64,000 nucleotides of DNA from contig NZ_JACHMN010000003.1 in assembly GCF_014204945.1 (NCBI RefSeq), forward strand, positions 682,001 to 746,000, written 5' to 3'. The stretch comes from Allocatelliglobosispora scoriae (GTDB lineage Bacteria; Actinomycetota; Actinomycetes; Mycobacteriales; Micromonosporaceae). Under the pieces are notes generated by a model that was given only the letters and a program-made list of their open reading frames with translations, ran no database searches and had not been told where the DNA came from. Shown here piece after piece: positions 15,901 to 24,009 of this stretch. How positions within the stretch are numbered: the stretch's first letter is position 1; every line of letters starts with the position of its first letter. A program made the translations under genes and the position numbers.

Positions 15901-16124
15901 TCGCTGGAGTGGCGGGGCTTCGTGCCGAACGCCTGCGACGCGAGGATCTCGGCGAGGGTGGCGTTGCCGTTCTCCCCGGGCGGCAGGATGTCGTTGCACT
16001 GTCCGAGGCAGTAGTCGTTGGTTGCCTGATAGGCACTGGCGGCGCTGGCCGGGACGGGGGCCAGCACCAGGGTGGCGGCGACGAGAACGATCGCCGGAAC
16101 TGCCCTGAGCAGGTGTCTGGTCAT
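12948..16124 (-). CDS. Secreted penicillin-acylase-family Ntn hydrolase with F5/8-type C domain
   Basis: A 1058-residue protein. A signal peptide (about 1-28, ending ASAAS) is followed by a penicillin acylase-like alpha region, then the probable autoprocessing site before S379 in RQRGMSNAIVVSG, which would become the N-terminal nucleophile of the beta chain. A glycine-rich linker (GGQQGPGGGGGG) lies late in the catalytic part. The last 140 residues form a discoidin/CBM32-like domain (NLANGKTATASS ... RWSSSYSDNQWIKVDLG ... VRMTGV). Family members hydrolyse amides such as beta-lactams, acyl-homoserine lactones or lipopeptides; the substrate here is unknown. ATG 16124 has GAAGGGAAG upstream. A 25-bp near-perfect palindrome lies 22 bases before the start. 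Confidence 0.88.
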   Translation of the reverse strand: MTRHLLRAVPAIVLVAATLVLAPVPASAASAYQATNDYCLGQCNDILPPGENGNATLAEILASQAFGTKPRHSSDQLANYANLLNSYTGLSTDQIGQFFNDAGFGVAAAQVESTEQPRSDVTIVRDKATGSPHITGTTRGGTMFGAGYAGAQDRLFLMDLLRHVGRGTLTGFAGGAPGNQALEQSVWRNSPYTEADLQAQVTALAAKGSRGAQLYADITQYIAGINAYIGHCMGSSPINCPGEYVLTGHLDAITGAGGPVPFTVTDVVAISGVVGGLFGGGGGGEMLSALVRVEAQAKYGTTVGDQVWRAFREQNDPESVLTLHNGQSFPYGQAPGGATGVILPDRGTTTTVPVVANRTGSAVASQQSLAPATRQRGMSNAIVVSGALTTTGNPIAVFGPQTAYFSPQLLMLQELQGPGISARGAAFAGVNLYVQLGRGTDYAWSATSAGQDITDTYSVPLCVPGGGTPTINSTGYLFRGACVAMDVLQQHNAWTPTLADDTPAGSYDLITYRTKLGLVSHRGLVGGVPTAFTSLRSTYRHEADSAIGFQMFNDPAEMGNAAGFMNSADNIGYAFNWFYVNNTQAAYFNSGLNPVRKATADPNLPMQGDVAHEWAGWNPDDNTAAYTPAAAHPQSVNQDFYVSWNNKQSADYSAADGNFSFGPVHRADLLDIGIRAATAGGTKVDRAAVVKVMENAANTDLRVTKNLGALLQVINSQPVTDPGQQAAVAGLQAWLASGGHRIETAPGSHAYRDATAIATFDAWWPLLISGTFKPALGDALYTSLTQAMAINESPSGGQQGPGGGGGGSINEAQGHKGSAFQHGWWGYLSKDIRSVLGQPVAAPLAQTYCGGGNLAACRTTLLTTLSQAVATPAATTYPGDDHCAAGDQWCADTVIHSALGGIEMDPISWQNRPTYQQVAQFPAHRGDSLVNLANGKTATASSTQFLTSNTPPKAVDANSSTRWSSSYSDNQWIKVDLGSAQTVGRVILHWESAFGRAYRIEVSTDNATWTTVWSTANGDGGTDVDAFAPVSARYVRMTGVTRGTSYGYSLYEFDIFGR

Positions 16125-16145
16125 GGGCTTCCCTTCGGGAGCGGG

Positions 16146-16170
16146 AGTATGTGAGTAGTACTCGCATACT
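16146..16170. promoter_or_regulatory. Palindromic operator upstream of the penicillin-acylase gene
   Basis: AGTATGTGAGTA and TACTCGCATACT flank a central G, a 12-bp inverted repeat with one mismatch. The minus-strand sequence TTAGTATGCG inside it could act as the -10 region, so binding here would block the hydrolase promoter. Confidence 0.5.
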
Positions 16171-16268
16171 AAGGGTGATCGATGTAATGCAATAGAGGTC
16201 AAAACCGACCGGCCGATGTGGTCAGTTGCCTGCAGACACCACAATGTGGGCAACTCGCGGTTACTCGG

Positions 16269-17618
16269 ATGGGACCTGGATTGAAGAAGCGGTCATTCTT
16301 GAGCATCGCTGCCTGGGCGTTCGCCGGCCTGGTGGTAGCCACACTGGTCACGGGGTACCTCGGGCTCCGAGAGTTCGTGCACGACGAGTCCTCGCCCACC
16401 GCCATCGACGGGCACTTCTTCGACCTCGTCTATTACGACCTGCAACTCTTCGTCCTCGGCGCCGATCCGCTCCAGAACAACTCCGCCGAGCTGCCACTGC
16501 TGCTCCAGATCGCGCGCTTCCTGGCGCCCGCGGTCACGATCTACGCCTTGATCGGCACCGTCCTGCTGATCTTCGCCAAGCGGATGAGGGCCTACATCCG
16601 CCGCCACCGCAACGGCCATGTCGTCGTGGTGGGCGGTACGCAGATCGCGGAGACGATCCTGGCCAACCTCCTCGCGGCGAGGAAGGCCGCCCGTGGCGCG
16701 CCGTGGCGGGCGTCCCGCAGGCGCATGGGGAAGGCGGAGGTCAAAGCGGCGAGGAGGCCTGTCGCGCACGACGTGGACGGGACCGCGGAGAGCCTCATCG
16801 CAGCCGGAATCGCCGGCGCGAGCGTCGTCTACGCGGCCGTCGACGAGACCGCCGACGGTGCCGCCAACGTGGCGGTGGCACTGGCGGCCCGCTCCGTTCC
16901 CCGCAAGGAGCCGCGACTGCTGTTTCCCCGGCGGGTACGCAAACTGCGCGTCTACGCCCACGTCGGTGACCCGAAGCTGCGTGTCGCGTTGCGCGCCCGC
17001 CGCCTCGGTCTGCGCGACGACGAGTACCTGCACCTGGACTTCTTCAACGTGGAGGAGCTCGCCGCCGAGCGACTGCTGAAGGAGGACGGCCCGAAGATCG
17101 GTGACGCCACGCACGTGCTCATCGCCGGTCTGGGCGTCTTTGGCCAGGCGGTGCTGGTCGAGCTGGCCCGGCAGCGCCGACTCCACGCGCCGGCCGGGGC
17201 GCCGCTGCTCGAGGTCACCCTGATCGAGAAGCCGGCCAGGCCGGGCGTCGGCCCGACGGAGGCCGACCACCTCGTCCGCTCGCTCCGCGAGCGCAATCCG
17301 GCGATCGATGCCACCTGCGTCCTGCAGCTGCTCCCCGAGGTTCCGGCTGACGTGCCCGCGGGCGGCCAACCCTGCCCGGACCGGGTCTACGTCTGTTATG
17401 AGGACGAGAATCTCGCGCTCAAGACGGCGCTCTCGCAGACCTACCTGTGGCACACGCATCCGCAGGCCCTCGTGGTGCGGCTCAACCGGATGGCTCGGCA
17501 CAGTGAGGCGTTCCAGACCCAGGCCGAGAAGAACCAGAAGCAGCGCTGGCGGCTGCTCGATGATCTCGACGGAAGGCTGCGGTTGATTGGCGTTGCGGAT
17601 CTAGGCTGTCAGCCGTGA
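16269..17618 (+). CDS. Membrane protein with TrkA-N/RCK-like NAD-binding domains
   Basis: About 449 residues from ATG 16269 (GTG 16218 is an upstream alternative). Two hydrophobic segments (SIAAWAFAGLVVATLVTGYL and LAPAVTIYALIGTVLLIFA) frame an extracytoplasmic loop. A first Rossmann-like segment follows, GHVVVVGGTQIAETILANLL, then a second, HVLIAGLGVFGQAVLVELA. The layout recalls TrkA-N proteins and two-helix potassium-channel-like proteins, but no TVGYG filter is visible. GTG of the RyR-domain gene overlaps its stop (GTGA), so the two proteins are probably a functional pair. Transport, sensing or conflict roles are all possible. Confidence 0.75.
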   Translation: MGPGLKKRSFLSIAAWAFAGLVVATLVTGYLGLREFVHDESSPTAIDGHFFDLVYYDLQLFVLGADPLQNNSAELPLLLQIARFLAPAVTIYALIGTVLLIFAKRMRAYIRRHRNGHVVVVGGTQIAETILANLLAARKAARGAPWRASRRRMGKAEVKAARRPVAHDVDGTAESLIAAGIAGASVVYAAVDETADGAANVAVALAARSVPRKEPRLLFPRRVRKLRVYAHVGDPKLRVALRARRLGLRDDEYLHLDFFNVEELAAERLLKEDGPKIGDATHVLIAGLGVFGQAVLVELARQRRLHAPAGAPLLEVTLIEKPARPGVGPTEADHLVRSLRERNPAIDATCVLQLLPEVPADVPAGGQPCPDRVYVCYEDENLALKTALSQTYLWHTHPQALVVRLNRMARHSEAFQTQAEKNQKQRWRLLDDLDGRLRLIGVADLGCQP

Positions 17619-18076
17619 GCATCCATGAGGACATCGTCGGGCTGATAGCCAGGACTATCCATGACAACTATTACGCCATCCAGCTCAGCCGGGGGGAGAC
17701 CGGGCCGGCCGTCGTCCCGTGGGATCAGCTGACCCAGGACAAGCGGGACGCGAACCTCGCTCAGGCCGGTGACATCGGCCGCAAGCTGTCTCTGATCAAG
17801 GCGACCGTCGCGCCGCTGGTCGGTCCCGTCGAGCCGTTCGACTTCACGTCCGCCGAACTCGTGCAGCTCGCCGAGGTCGAGCACGATCGCTGGGTGGCCG
17901 AACGCAAGAGCCAGGGGTTCCGCTACGGACCCGTCCGCGACGACGCCAAGAAGATCCACAACTCGATGAAGCCTTACGCCGAGTTGAGCCCGGCCGAACA
18001 GCAGAAGGACATCGACGCCATCAGCGGCATCCCGAAGCTGCTGGCCGACGTCGGTCTGCGGATAGTCCGGCTGTAA
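17615..18076 (+). CDS. RyR-domain protein
   Basis: A 153-residue protein whose centre, FTSAELVQLAEVEHDRWV ... GFRYGPVRDDAKKIHN, then DAISGIPKLLADVGLRI, matches the ryanodine-receptor RyR domain pattern found in some bacterial proteins. It starts at GTG 17615 overlapping the TrkA-N gene stop and converges on the GH1 gene with a 19-base gap. In bacteria this domain is often fused to or encoded beside TrkA-N/Rossmann domains, and a nucleotide- or ligand-sensing role has been proposed. The biochemical role is not established here. Confidence 0.75.
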   Translation: MSIHEDIVGLIARTIHDNYYAIQLSRGETGPAVVPWDQLTQDKRDANLAQAGDIGRKLSLIKATVAPLVGPVEPFDFTSAELVQLAEVEHDRWVAERKSQGFRYGPVRDDAKKIHNSMKPYAELSPAEQQKDIDAISGIPKLLADVGLRIVRL

Positions 18077-18095
18077 CCGAACGGCGGCGCGACGA

Positions 18096-19469
18096 TCACC
18101 CCGCCCCACCCGTGGCCGGGTCGGATCGGCGTGATCGGATCCGCTCCTGGAACCAGGCATAGCTCGCCTTCGGCGTCCGCACCTGGGTCTCGTAGTCCAC
18201 GTGGACGAGGCCGAAGCGCGGCGCGTAGCCCCGCGCCCACTCGAAGTTGTCCCACATGGACCAGTAGAAGTAGCCGTTGACCTCGACGCCGTCGGCTGTG
18301 GCCTGCTCGATGGCGGCGAGGTGCGACGCGATGAAGTCGATCCGCTCGGTGTCCTCCAGCGTGCTGCCGTCGTCGGTGAAGCCGTTCTCCGTGACATAGA
18401 TCGGCGGCAGGTTGGGGAAGCGGCTGCGCAGCCCGGTGAGGGTGGCGTGCAGCCCGATCGGCTCGATCGGCCAGCCCAGCCAGGTCTTCGGCAGGTGCTC
18501 GGGCGTGTCGCTGACGACGCCGATCTGATAGGCGGTGCGGTCGCCGCCGCGCTCGATCGGCGCGTCCCGCACGTGGATGCGGTAGTAGTAGTTGACCCCG
18601 AGGAAGTCGATCGGCGCCGAGATCGCGTCGAGGTCGCCGTCGCGCAGGAACGAGAAGTCGGTGATGTCGCCGAAGAGCTCCGCGGCCTGCTCGGGGTAGA
18701 CGCCGCCGAGCACCGGGTCGGTGAAGAGCCGGTTGACCAGCAGATCCTGCCGCTGTGCGGCGGCGGCGTCGGCCGGGCTGTCGGTCACCGGCACGGCGGG
18801 GGACATGTTGAGCGTGATGCCGACCTCGGCGGTGCTCGCGGCGCGCAGCGCCCGCACGGCGAGACCGTGACCGAGCATCAGGTGGTGGGCGGCGGCGAGG
18901 GCGCCGTGGCCCTCCCGGGCGCCGGGCGCGTGGCGGCCCTCGGCGTAGCTCGTGATCGCCGAGCAGTAGGGCTCGTTGAAGGTGATCCACTTGGGCTCGG
19001 CGTCACCGAGCGCGCGGGCCAGGATCCCGGCGTAATCGGCGAAGCGGTGCGAGGTGTCGCGGGACCGCCAGCCGCCGAGGTCCTCGAGCGCCTGCGGCAG
19101 GTCCCAGTGGTAGAGCGTGATGAAGGGGGTGATGCCCCGGTCGCGCAGGCCGTCCACGAGGCGTCGGTAGAAGTCGATGCCCTCCTGGTTGGCCGCGCCG
19201 CTGCCGGTGGGCTGGATGCGGGGCCAGGCGACGGAGAAGCGGTAGGCGTCGACGCCCAGATCGGCGAGGGCGTCGAGGTCCTCGGTGAGCCGGTGGTAGT
19301 GGTCGCAGGCGACGTCGCCGGTCTCACCGTTGGTGGTGCGCCCGGGCGTGTGGCTGAACGTGTCCCAGATGGACGGTCCGCGGCCGCCCTCGGCGACGGC
19401 GCCCTCGATTTGGTAAGCAGACGTCGCGACGCCCCAGGTGAAACCCTTCACGACGTGAAGTTTAGGCAC
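18096..19469 (-). CDS. GH1 beta-glucosidase
   Basis: A 457-residue family 1 glycosidase without signal peptide, so it should hydrolyse imported oligosaccharides in the cytoplasm. The acid/base E166 is in TFNEPYC, the nucleophile E361 in YVTENGF, and the N-terminal FTWGVATSAYQIEGA is the family signature. The start is GTG 19469. A short palindrome CACCGC-TT-GCGGTG (19469-19482) abuts the start codon. No CebR-type box like the one before the GH3 gene was found upstream. It diverges from the helD-like gene by 86 bases. Confidence 0.93.
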   Translation of the reverse strand: MPKLHVVKGFTWGVATSAYQIEGAVAEGGRGPSIWDTFSHTPGRTTNGETGDVACDHYHRLTEDLDALADLGVDAYRFSVAWPRIQPTGSGAANQEGIDFYRRLVDGLRDRGITPFITLYHWDLPQALEDLGGWRSRDTSHRFADYAGILARALGDAEPKWITFNEPYCSAITSYAEGRHAPGAREGHGALAAAHHLMLGHGLAVRALRAASTAEVGITLNMSPAVPVTDSPADAAAAQRQDLLVNRLFTDPVLGGVYPEQAAELFGDITDFSFLRDGDLDAISAPIDFLGVNYYYRIHVRDAPIERGGDRTAYQIGVVSDTPEHLPKTWLGWPIEPIGLHATLTGLRSRFPNLPPIYVTENGFTDDGSTLEDTERIDFIASHLAAIEQATADGVEVNGYFYWSMWDNFEWARGYAPRFGLVHVDYETQVRTPKASYAWFQERIRSRRSDPATGGAG

Positions 19470-19555
19470 ACCGCTTGCGGTGCGCTATCTTTGGCCGCTG
19501 GGAAACCGCATCAAAACGCTTATGCGCTAGCGAATTATACCAAAGGGGAGCTGGA

Positions 19556-21814
19556 TTGTCCACCGACGAGATCGCGCACGAGCAGGCCTACGTCACCGTC
19601 CTCTACCACCACCTCGACGAGCTGCGCAGGCACGCGGCGGACCGGCTCGCGGACACTCTCGCGGCGAGCGGCGGCACGATGCAGGCCCGATCCGAGCGCG
19701 AAGCGTCCACCGCCCTCTACACCCGTCAGATCGCCCAGGCCGATGCCGCCGAGGCGGGACTCTGCTTCGGCCGCCTCGACCTCATCGACGGAGACCACTT
19801 CTACATCGGCCGCCTCGGCATCTTCGACGAGGCCCGCGAACCACTGCTGATCGACTGGCGGGCACCCGCGTCGCGCGCCTTCTACCTCGCCACGGCGCTC
19901 GCACCCGAGGGCGTCCTGCGGCGGCGGCACATCCGCACCAGCGGGCGCGCGGTCACCGGGCTCAACGACGAGGTGCTCGACCTCGCCAGCGCCCGGGCCG
20001 ACGGGCTCGTCGGCGAGGCGGCGCTGCTCGCGGCGCTCAACGCCGGGCGGACCGGCGGGATGAAGGACATCGTCGAGACGATCCAGGCCGAGCAGGACCG
20101 GATCATCCGGGCCGGTCACGACGGGGTCCTCGTCGTCCAGGGCGGCCCCGGCACCGGCAAGACCGCGGTCGCGCTGCACCGGGCCGCCTACCTGCTCTAT
20201 GCCAATCGCAGCGAGCTCGCGCAGCGTGGCGTACTCATCGTCGGCCCCAACCCGACCTTCCTGCACTACATCGGGGAGGTGCTGCCGGGTCTCGGCGAGA
20301 CGAGCGCGCTCCTGTCGACCATCGGCGACCTCTTCCCCGGGGTCAGGGCACACGCGGCCGAGTCGCCGCTCCCGGCCGCGGTCAAGGGACGCGCCGCGAT
20401 GGCCGAGGTCATAGCCGCGGGGGTACGCGACCGGCAGGAGCTCCCCGGCGACGAGCCCCTGGAGATCGTGATCGACGACACCCACCCCGGCTTCGGCTAC
20501 CAGTCCGAGACGCTGCTCCTGGACCGGGAGACCTGCGGCCGGGCCCGGGAGGCGGCCCGCAAGTCCAACCGCCTGCACAACCTGGCCCGGCCGACCTTCG
20601 TCGCGGAGATCATCAGTGCCCTCGCCCGGCAGGCGGCCGACCGTCTCGGCGCCGACCCCTACGGCGGTCCCAACCTGCTGGAGCCGAGTGACGTCGCCGA
20701 CATCCGGCGCGAACTCAGCACCGACCGGGGGGTCGCGCGTGCCATCGAGTCCCTGTGGCCGGCGCTCACCCCGCAGCGCTTCCTCACCGACCTCTACGCC
20801 TCGGCCGAGCGGCTCGCGGCGGCGGCGCCGGACTTCACCGAGGAGGAGCGGGCGGCGCTGGAGCGGGATCCGGGTGCTCCGTTCACCCCGGCCGACGTGC
20901 CCCTGCTCGACGAGGCGGCCGAGCTGCTCGGCGTCAACGACCGGGCCGAGCAGGAGGCGGCCGAGCGGCGTCGCCGAGCCCAGATCGCCTTCGCCGAGGG
21001 CGCCCTGGAGATCGCGCTGGGATCGAAGAGCTTCGAGTTCGAGGATCAGGAGTCGGAGGTGCTCAGCGCGCACGACCTCGTCGATGCCGGCCGGCTCGCC
21101 GCCCGCCACGAGCTGCGCAACCGCATCAGCGTCGCCGAGCGGGCGGCCGCCGACCGGACCTGGATGTTCGGCCACGTCATCGTCGACGAGGCGCAGGAGC
21201 TCTCCGCGATGGCGTGGCGGATGCTGATGCGGCGCTGCCCGAGCCGCTCGATGACGCTCGTCGGGGACGTGGCGCAGACCGGTGACGCGGCGGGCACCAC
21301 GTCCTGGGATGCGGTCCTCTCCCCGTACGTCGCGGATCGCTGGCGGCTGGCCCACCTCACCGTCAACTACCGCACCCCGGCCGAGATCATGGCGGTCGTC
21401 GGCGAGGTGCTGGCGGGTATCGAGCCGCCCGTCGAGGCACCCAGTTCGGTACGCGAATCGGGTGTCCAGCCGTGGCACACACCCTTCGCGGATCCGTCCG
21501 AGATCGCGGTGCTCGCCGCCGCCTCGGTCCCGGCCGAGGGGTCGCTCGCGGTGATCAGCTCGGCGGCGTTCCTGCCCGAGGTGCTCGACCACGTCGCCGG
21601 CTCCGACCGGGTCTCGGTGCTGGGTGTCGCCGATGCGAAGGGCCTGGAGTTCGACGTCGTACTCGTCGTCGACCCGCAGGGCATCCTCGACGAGTCACCC
21701 CGCGGCCGCAGCGACCTCTACGTCGCTCTGACCCGGGCCACCCAGCAGCTGGGAGTCCTGCACCCCGGCCCGCTCCCCAAGATGCTCGCCGCCCTCACCC
21801 CCCTGGACGCCTGA
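19556..21814 (+). CDS. HelD-family RNA polymerase-associated ATPase
   Basis: A 752-residue UvrD-like motor protein. The N-terminal coiled region is rich in charged helices; Walker A is GGPGTGKT (196-203), Walker B is VIVDEAQELS, and the C-terminal VADAKGLEFDVVLVVD and YVALTRATQ are helicase motifs V and VI. HelD releases stalled RNA polymerase; actinobacterial relatives (HelR type) can give rifamycin tolerance. TTG 19556 is chosen because AAAGGGGAG lies 6 bases upstream; upstream in-frame codons have no ribosome site. No rifamycin-associated element was recognised before the gene, so I do not call it HelR. Confidence 0.9.
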   Translation: MSTDEIAHEQAYVTVLYHHLDELRRHAADRLADTLAASGGTMQARSEREASTALYTRQIAQADAAEAGLCFGRLDLIDGDHFYIGRLGIFDEAREPLLIDWRAPASRAFYLATALAPEGVLRRRHIRTSGRAVTGLNDEVLDLASARADGLVGEAALLAALNAGRTGGMKDIVETIQAEQDRIIRAGHDGVLVVQGGPGTGKTAVALHRAAYLLYANRSELAQRGVLIVGPNPTFLHYIGEVLPGLGETSALLSTIGDLFPGVRAHAAESPLPAAVKGRAAMAEVIAAGVRDRQELPGDEPLEIVIDDTHPGFGYQSETLLLDRETCGRAREAARKSNRLHNLARPTFVAEIISALARQAADRLGADPYGGPNLLEPSDVADIRRELSTDRGVARAIESLWPALTPQRFLTDLYASAERLAAAAPDFTEEERAALERDPGAPFTPADVPLLDEAAELLGVNDRAEQEAAERRRRAQIAFAEGALEIALGSKSFEFEDQESEVLSAHDLVDAGRLAARHELRNRISVAERAAADRTWMFGHVIVDEAQELSAMAWRMLMRRCPSRSMTLVGDVAQTGDAAGTTSWDAVLSPYVADRWRLAHLTVNYRTPAEIMAVVGEVLAGIEPPVEAPSSVRESGVQPWHTPFADPSEIAVLAAASVPAEGSLAVISSAAFLPEVLDHVAGSDRVSVLGVADAKGLEFDVVLVVDPQGILDESPRGRSDLYVALTRATQQLGVLHPGPLPKMLAALTPLDA

Positions 21815-21830
21815 CCCGAGATCGCAAGAT

Positions 21831-21910
21831 CGCAAGATCGCCGCAACTCTTCAAGAGTTGGTCCTAAACCCCGTTAGGACCAACTCTTGAAGAGTTGCGG
21901 CGATCTTGCG
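21831..21910. repeat. Family A palindrome, full copy
   Basis: Perfect 37-bp inverted repeat (21831-21867 with 21874-21910) around a 6-base loop. Each arm contains the 17-bp core CAACTCTT-C/G-AAGAGTTG and ends in GTCCTAA/TTAGGAC at the loop and CGATCTTGCG outside. It lies between two co-directional genes. It could be a terminator but has no T-run. Confidence 0.9.
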
Positions 21911-21955
21911 TTGTGATCGACATCGGGTGTCGGACCCGGGTGGGACGATGCGGGG

Positions 21956-22306
21956 ATGGTGACGATCGATCAGGTCAGGGCTGTCGCCCGGCCGCTACCG
22001 CGCAGCTCGGAGCACCTGATCCGCGACTATGTGAAGTTCCGCGTGGGCTCCATCGTCTATCTCTCCGTCTCGCCCGACGAGACGACCATGGGGTTCGGTT
22101 TCCCCAAGGAGCAGCGGACGGCGCTCGTCGAGGCGGAGCCGGCGAAGTTCTTCCTGCCGGTCACGAGCGACCTGCGCTTCAACTGGGTGCGGGCCTGGCT
22201 CTCGGCTCTCGACGAGCCGGAGCTACGCGAGCTGATCATCGATTCCTGGCGAATGGTGGTGCCGAAGAAGGTCTCAGCGGCCTATCGTGACCTCGACGAG
22301 CGCTGA
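21956..22306 (+). CDS. MmcQ/YjbR-like protein
   Basis: A 116-residue protein of the MmcQ/YjbR family (double-wing fold): LPRSSEHLIRDYVKFRVGSI, then GFGFPKEQRTALVEAEPAKFF and the terminal helix containing SWRMVVPKK. Members are small proteins proposed to bind DNA, with no agreed function. ATG 21956. It is followed 24 bases later by an unknown gene on the same strand and may form a pair with it. Confidence 0.75.
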   Translation: MVTIDQVRAVARPLPRSSEHLIRDYVKFRVGSIVYLSVSPDETTMGFGFPKEQRTALVEAEPAKFFLPVTSDLRFNWVRAWLSALDEPELRELIIDSWRMVVPKKVSAAYRDLDER

Positions 22307-22330
22307 GAGCGCCGTCGGAAGGGATCGGCT

Positions 22331-22798
22331 GTGTCGACTGCGATCGACGCGATCAAGGAGCACGCCCGCGGTGCTCTCTCCTTTGTGGAGCATGCGCCGG
22401 GATGCCGCTTCGTCGCCGAGGACGTCGAGACCGACTCCACCCTGGTCTACGCGTTCGAGACCGTCACCTTCGAGCTGCACCTGGACTGGCGGGAGCGGCT
22501 GGCGTTCCTGCTCGTCGGGCGCAACATCGGCGGTGAGCGCCCGCCGGGGTCCTATCTTCACGAGGGCAGGATCGTCCGCGTCCACCTGCACCAGGTGCTG
22601 AGCAAGCTGGCTCCGGAGGGGCGATCCGCCGTGCTCCGACTCACCAACGGTCTGAGCGCGGTCCCCTCGAAGCCCTGGCCGGAGAGCCTGACTCGGCAGA
22701 TCACCCTTTACGCGGAGGCACTGCACGGCTCGCTCGACCGGCTGCTCGCCGAGGGTGCGCTGGTCTTCCCCGACCAGGTGAGCATCAACCGAACGTGA
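22331..22798 (+). CDS. Hypothetical protein
   Basis: A 155-residue soluble protein that I do not recognise. It begins at GTG 22331 with GAAGGGA as ribosome site. The sequence is a mixed alpha/beta protein with a beta-rich centre (TLVYAFETVTFELHLDW, FLLVGRNIGG) and helical ends, no signal peptide or membrane segment and no cysteine pair. Its last 14 bases overlap the 3' end of the convergent winged-helix gene. High third-position GC and a good start support a real gene. Confidence 0.7.
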   Translation: MSTAIDAIKEHARGALSFVEHAPGCRFVAEDVETDSTLVYAFETVTFELHLDWRERLAFLLVGRNIGGERPPGSYLHEGRIVRVHLHQVLSKLAPEGRSAVLRLTNGLSAVPSKPWPESLTRQITLYAEALHGSLDRLLAEGALVFPDQVSINRT

Positions 22799-23879
22799 CC
22801 GCCGCCGTCACCGCCCGCGGCGACAGGAAGCTCAGCAGGCCCGCAGCCTCCTGCTCCAGCGCCGCTGTGTCTGATGTGGAGAGTCGACCGAAGGGGTGGA
22901 GCGTCAGCGTCGCTGCGCCCTTGACCTCGGTGTGCGTCCAGGTCCCCGCGGTGAAGCCGTCGATCAGGAAGAAGCGGGGGATCGGGCCGTGCGGGTCGGC
23001 CCTCAGTGTGGCGACCGCCTCCGGTGTGGCGACCCGGGTCCGATCGGCGTGCGAGAGCAGCAGGTTGTCGAAGTCGTAGAGCAGCCGGGGCGGTGCCGGA
23101 GCGTCCGGCTCGGGCCGGACGGCGTCGGGCAGGTCGAAGAGCTCGACGCCGTGCTCGTCGCGGAAGGTCGGCAGCTCCCCGCGCAGCGGCTCGATCACCT
23201 CGCCGAGCCGGGTCAGCCCCGACCAGGTCTGCATGTCCTTGACCGAGGCGGGTCCGAAAGCCGCCAGGTAGCGCAGCAGCATCCGGCTGAGCGGAAGCGG
23301 CTCGGCGGGCGGTGAGCCGAGCCAGGACTCGGTCGTCGTGTGCTTCGCCTGCCCGCTGCGCCCCCACACCCCGCGCGGCGGCACCTGGACCAGCGCCAGG
23401 AAGGTCCGGATCGTCTGGGCGAGCGCGGCCTCGTCCTCGCCCGGCCACTGCCTGCCCAGCTCCTTGCCGAGCTCGGTGAAGCTGCGCGGTTGCTCGTCGA
23501 CGAGCACGCGGCCGGCCGCGACGACGGCGTCGAGGTCGACACCGGGCAGCCGCTTGCCCCAGTTGGTATGGAAGCCGCGCGTCGAGACCTGCTGGACGAG
23601 CGGGCGCAGGTTCCAGGCGTCGCGCGCGGAGACGAGGTGGATCGTGGAGCGCATCACCGCGATCCGCACGAGCCGCCGATCGGTGAGCAGGGCGCCGACC
23701 GCGACCGGGTCGAGATCGGGCAGGCGGGACCACAAACCGACATACCACGTGTGCGGGGTCTGCGCCTGCAGGCCGATCAGGTGCTCGACGGCGTCGACGA
23801 CGGGCAGCTCGCTGCGCTCCAGCAGGAGTTGGCGCGCGAGCGTGGCGCGATTGAGTGAGCGCCGGTCCAGAGTCCCCAT
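22785..23879 (-). CDS. Winged-helix DNA-binding domain protein (HTH_42 type)
   Basis: A 364-residue protein of the winged-helix family typified by Streptomyces proteins and E. coli YcaQ. Marks include the N-terminal RATLARQLLLERS and GLQAQTPHTWYVGLWSR, the central RSTIHLVSARDAW and the C-terminal LLYDFDNLLLSHADR ... FFLIDGFTAGTW. YcaQ-like relatives (AlkX/AlkZ) are DNA glycosylases; AlkZ-like catalytic Gln residues are plausible in LQAQTP. Start ATG 23879 (MGTLDRRSLNR). Upstream in-frame codons run into a palindrome and are not coding. Confidence 0.82.
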   Translation of the reverse strand: MGTLDRRSLNRATLARQLLLERSELPVVDAVEHLIGLQAQTPHTWYVGLWSRLPDLDPVAVGALLTDRRLVRIAVMRSTIHLVSARDAWNLRPLVQQVSTRGFHTNWGKRLPGVDLDAVVAAGRVLVDEQPRSFTELGKELGRQWPGEDEAALAQTIRTFLALVQVPPRGVWGRSGQAKHTTTESWLGSPPAEPLPLSRMLLRYLAAFGPASVKDMQTWSGLTRLGEVIEPLRGELPTFRDEHGVELFDLPDAVRPEPDAPAPPRLLYDFDNLLLSHADRTRVATPEAVATLRADPHGPIPRFFLIDGFTAGTWTHTEVKGAATLTLHPFGRLSTSDTAALEQEAAGLLSFLSPRAVTAAVTFG

Positions 23880-23922
23880 GCCCGCGAGGCTACCGGCCAC
23901 CACCGACGTCCCCGGATAGCAC

Positions 23923-23939
23923 CAACTCTTCAAGAGTTG
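23923..23939. repeat. Family A palindrome core, single copy
   Basis: CAACTCTTCAAGAGTTG followed by the family flank CGGTGATCTTGGG. Only one arm of the full element is present, in the divergent gap between the winged-helix and CoA-transferase genes. Confidence 0.75.
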
Positions 23940-24009
23940 CGGTGATCTTGGGTGTCTCAGGACGGCCGCTCCCTCAGCGGGCCCGGTGCGGCGGGTGCAT
24001 GATGACCGG

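Noticed and set aside
12948-16124. Penicillin-acylase-like gene as part of the hydroxyphenylglycine locus
   Set aside because: A terminator, its own operator and an export signal separate it; adjacency alone is weak evidence.
19470-19555. Rifamycin-associated element before the HelD-type gene
   Set aside because: No matching palindrome was found in the 86-base gap, so rifamycin-induced HelR was not claimed.
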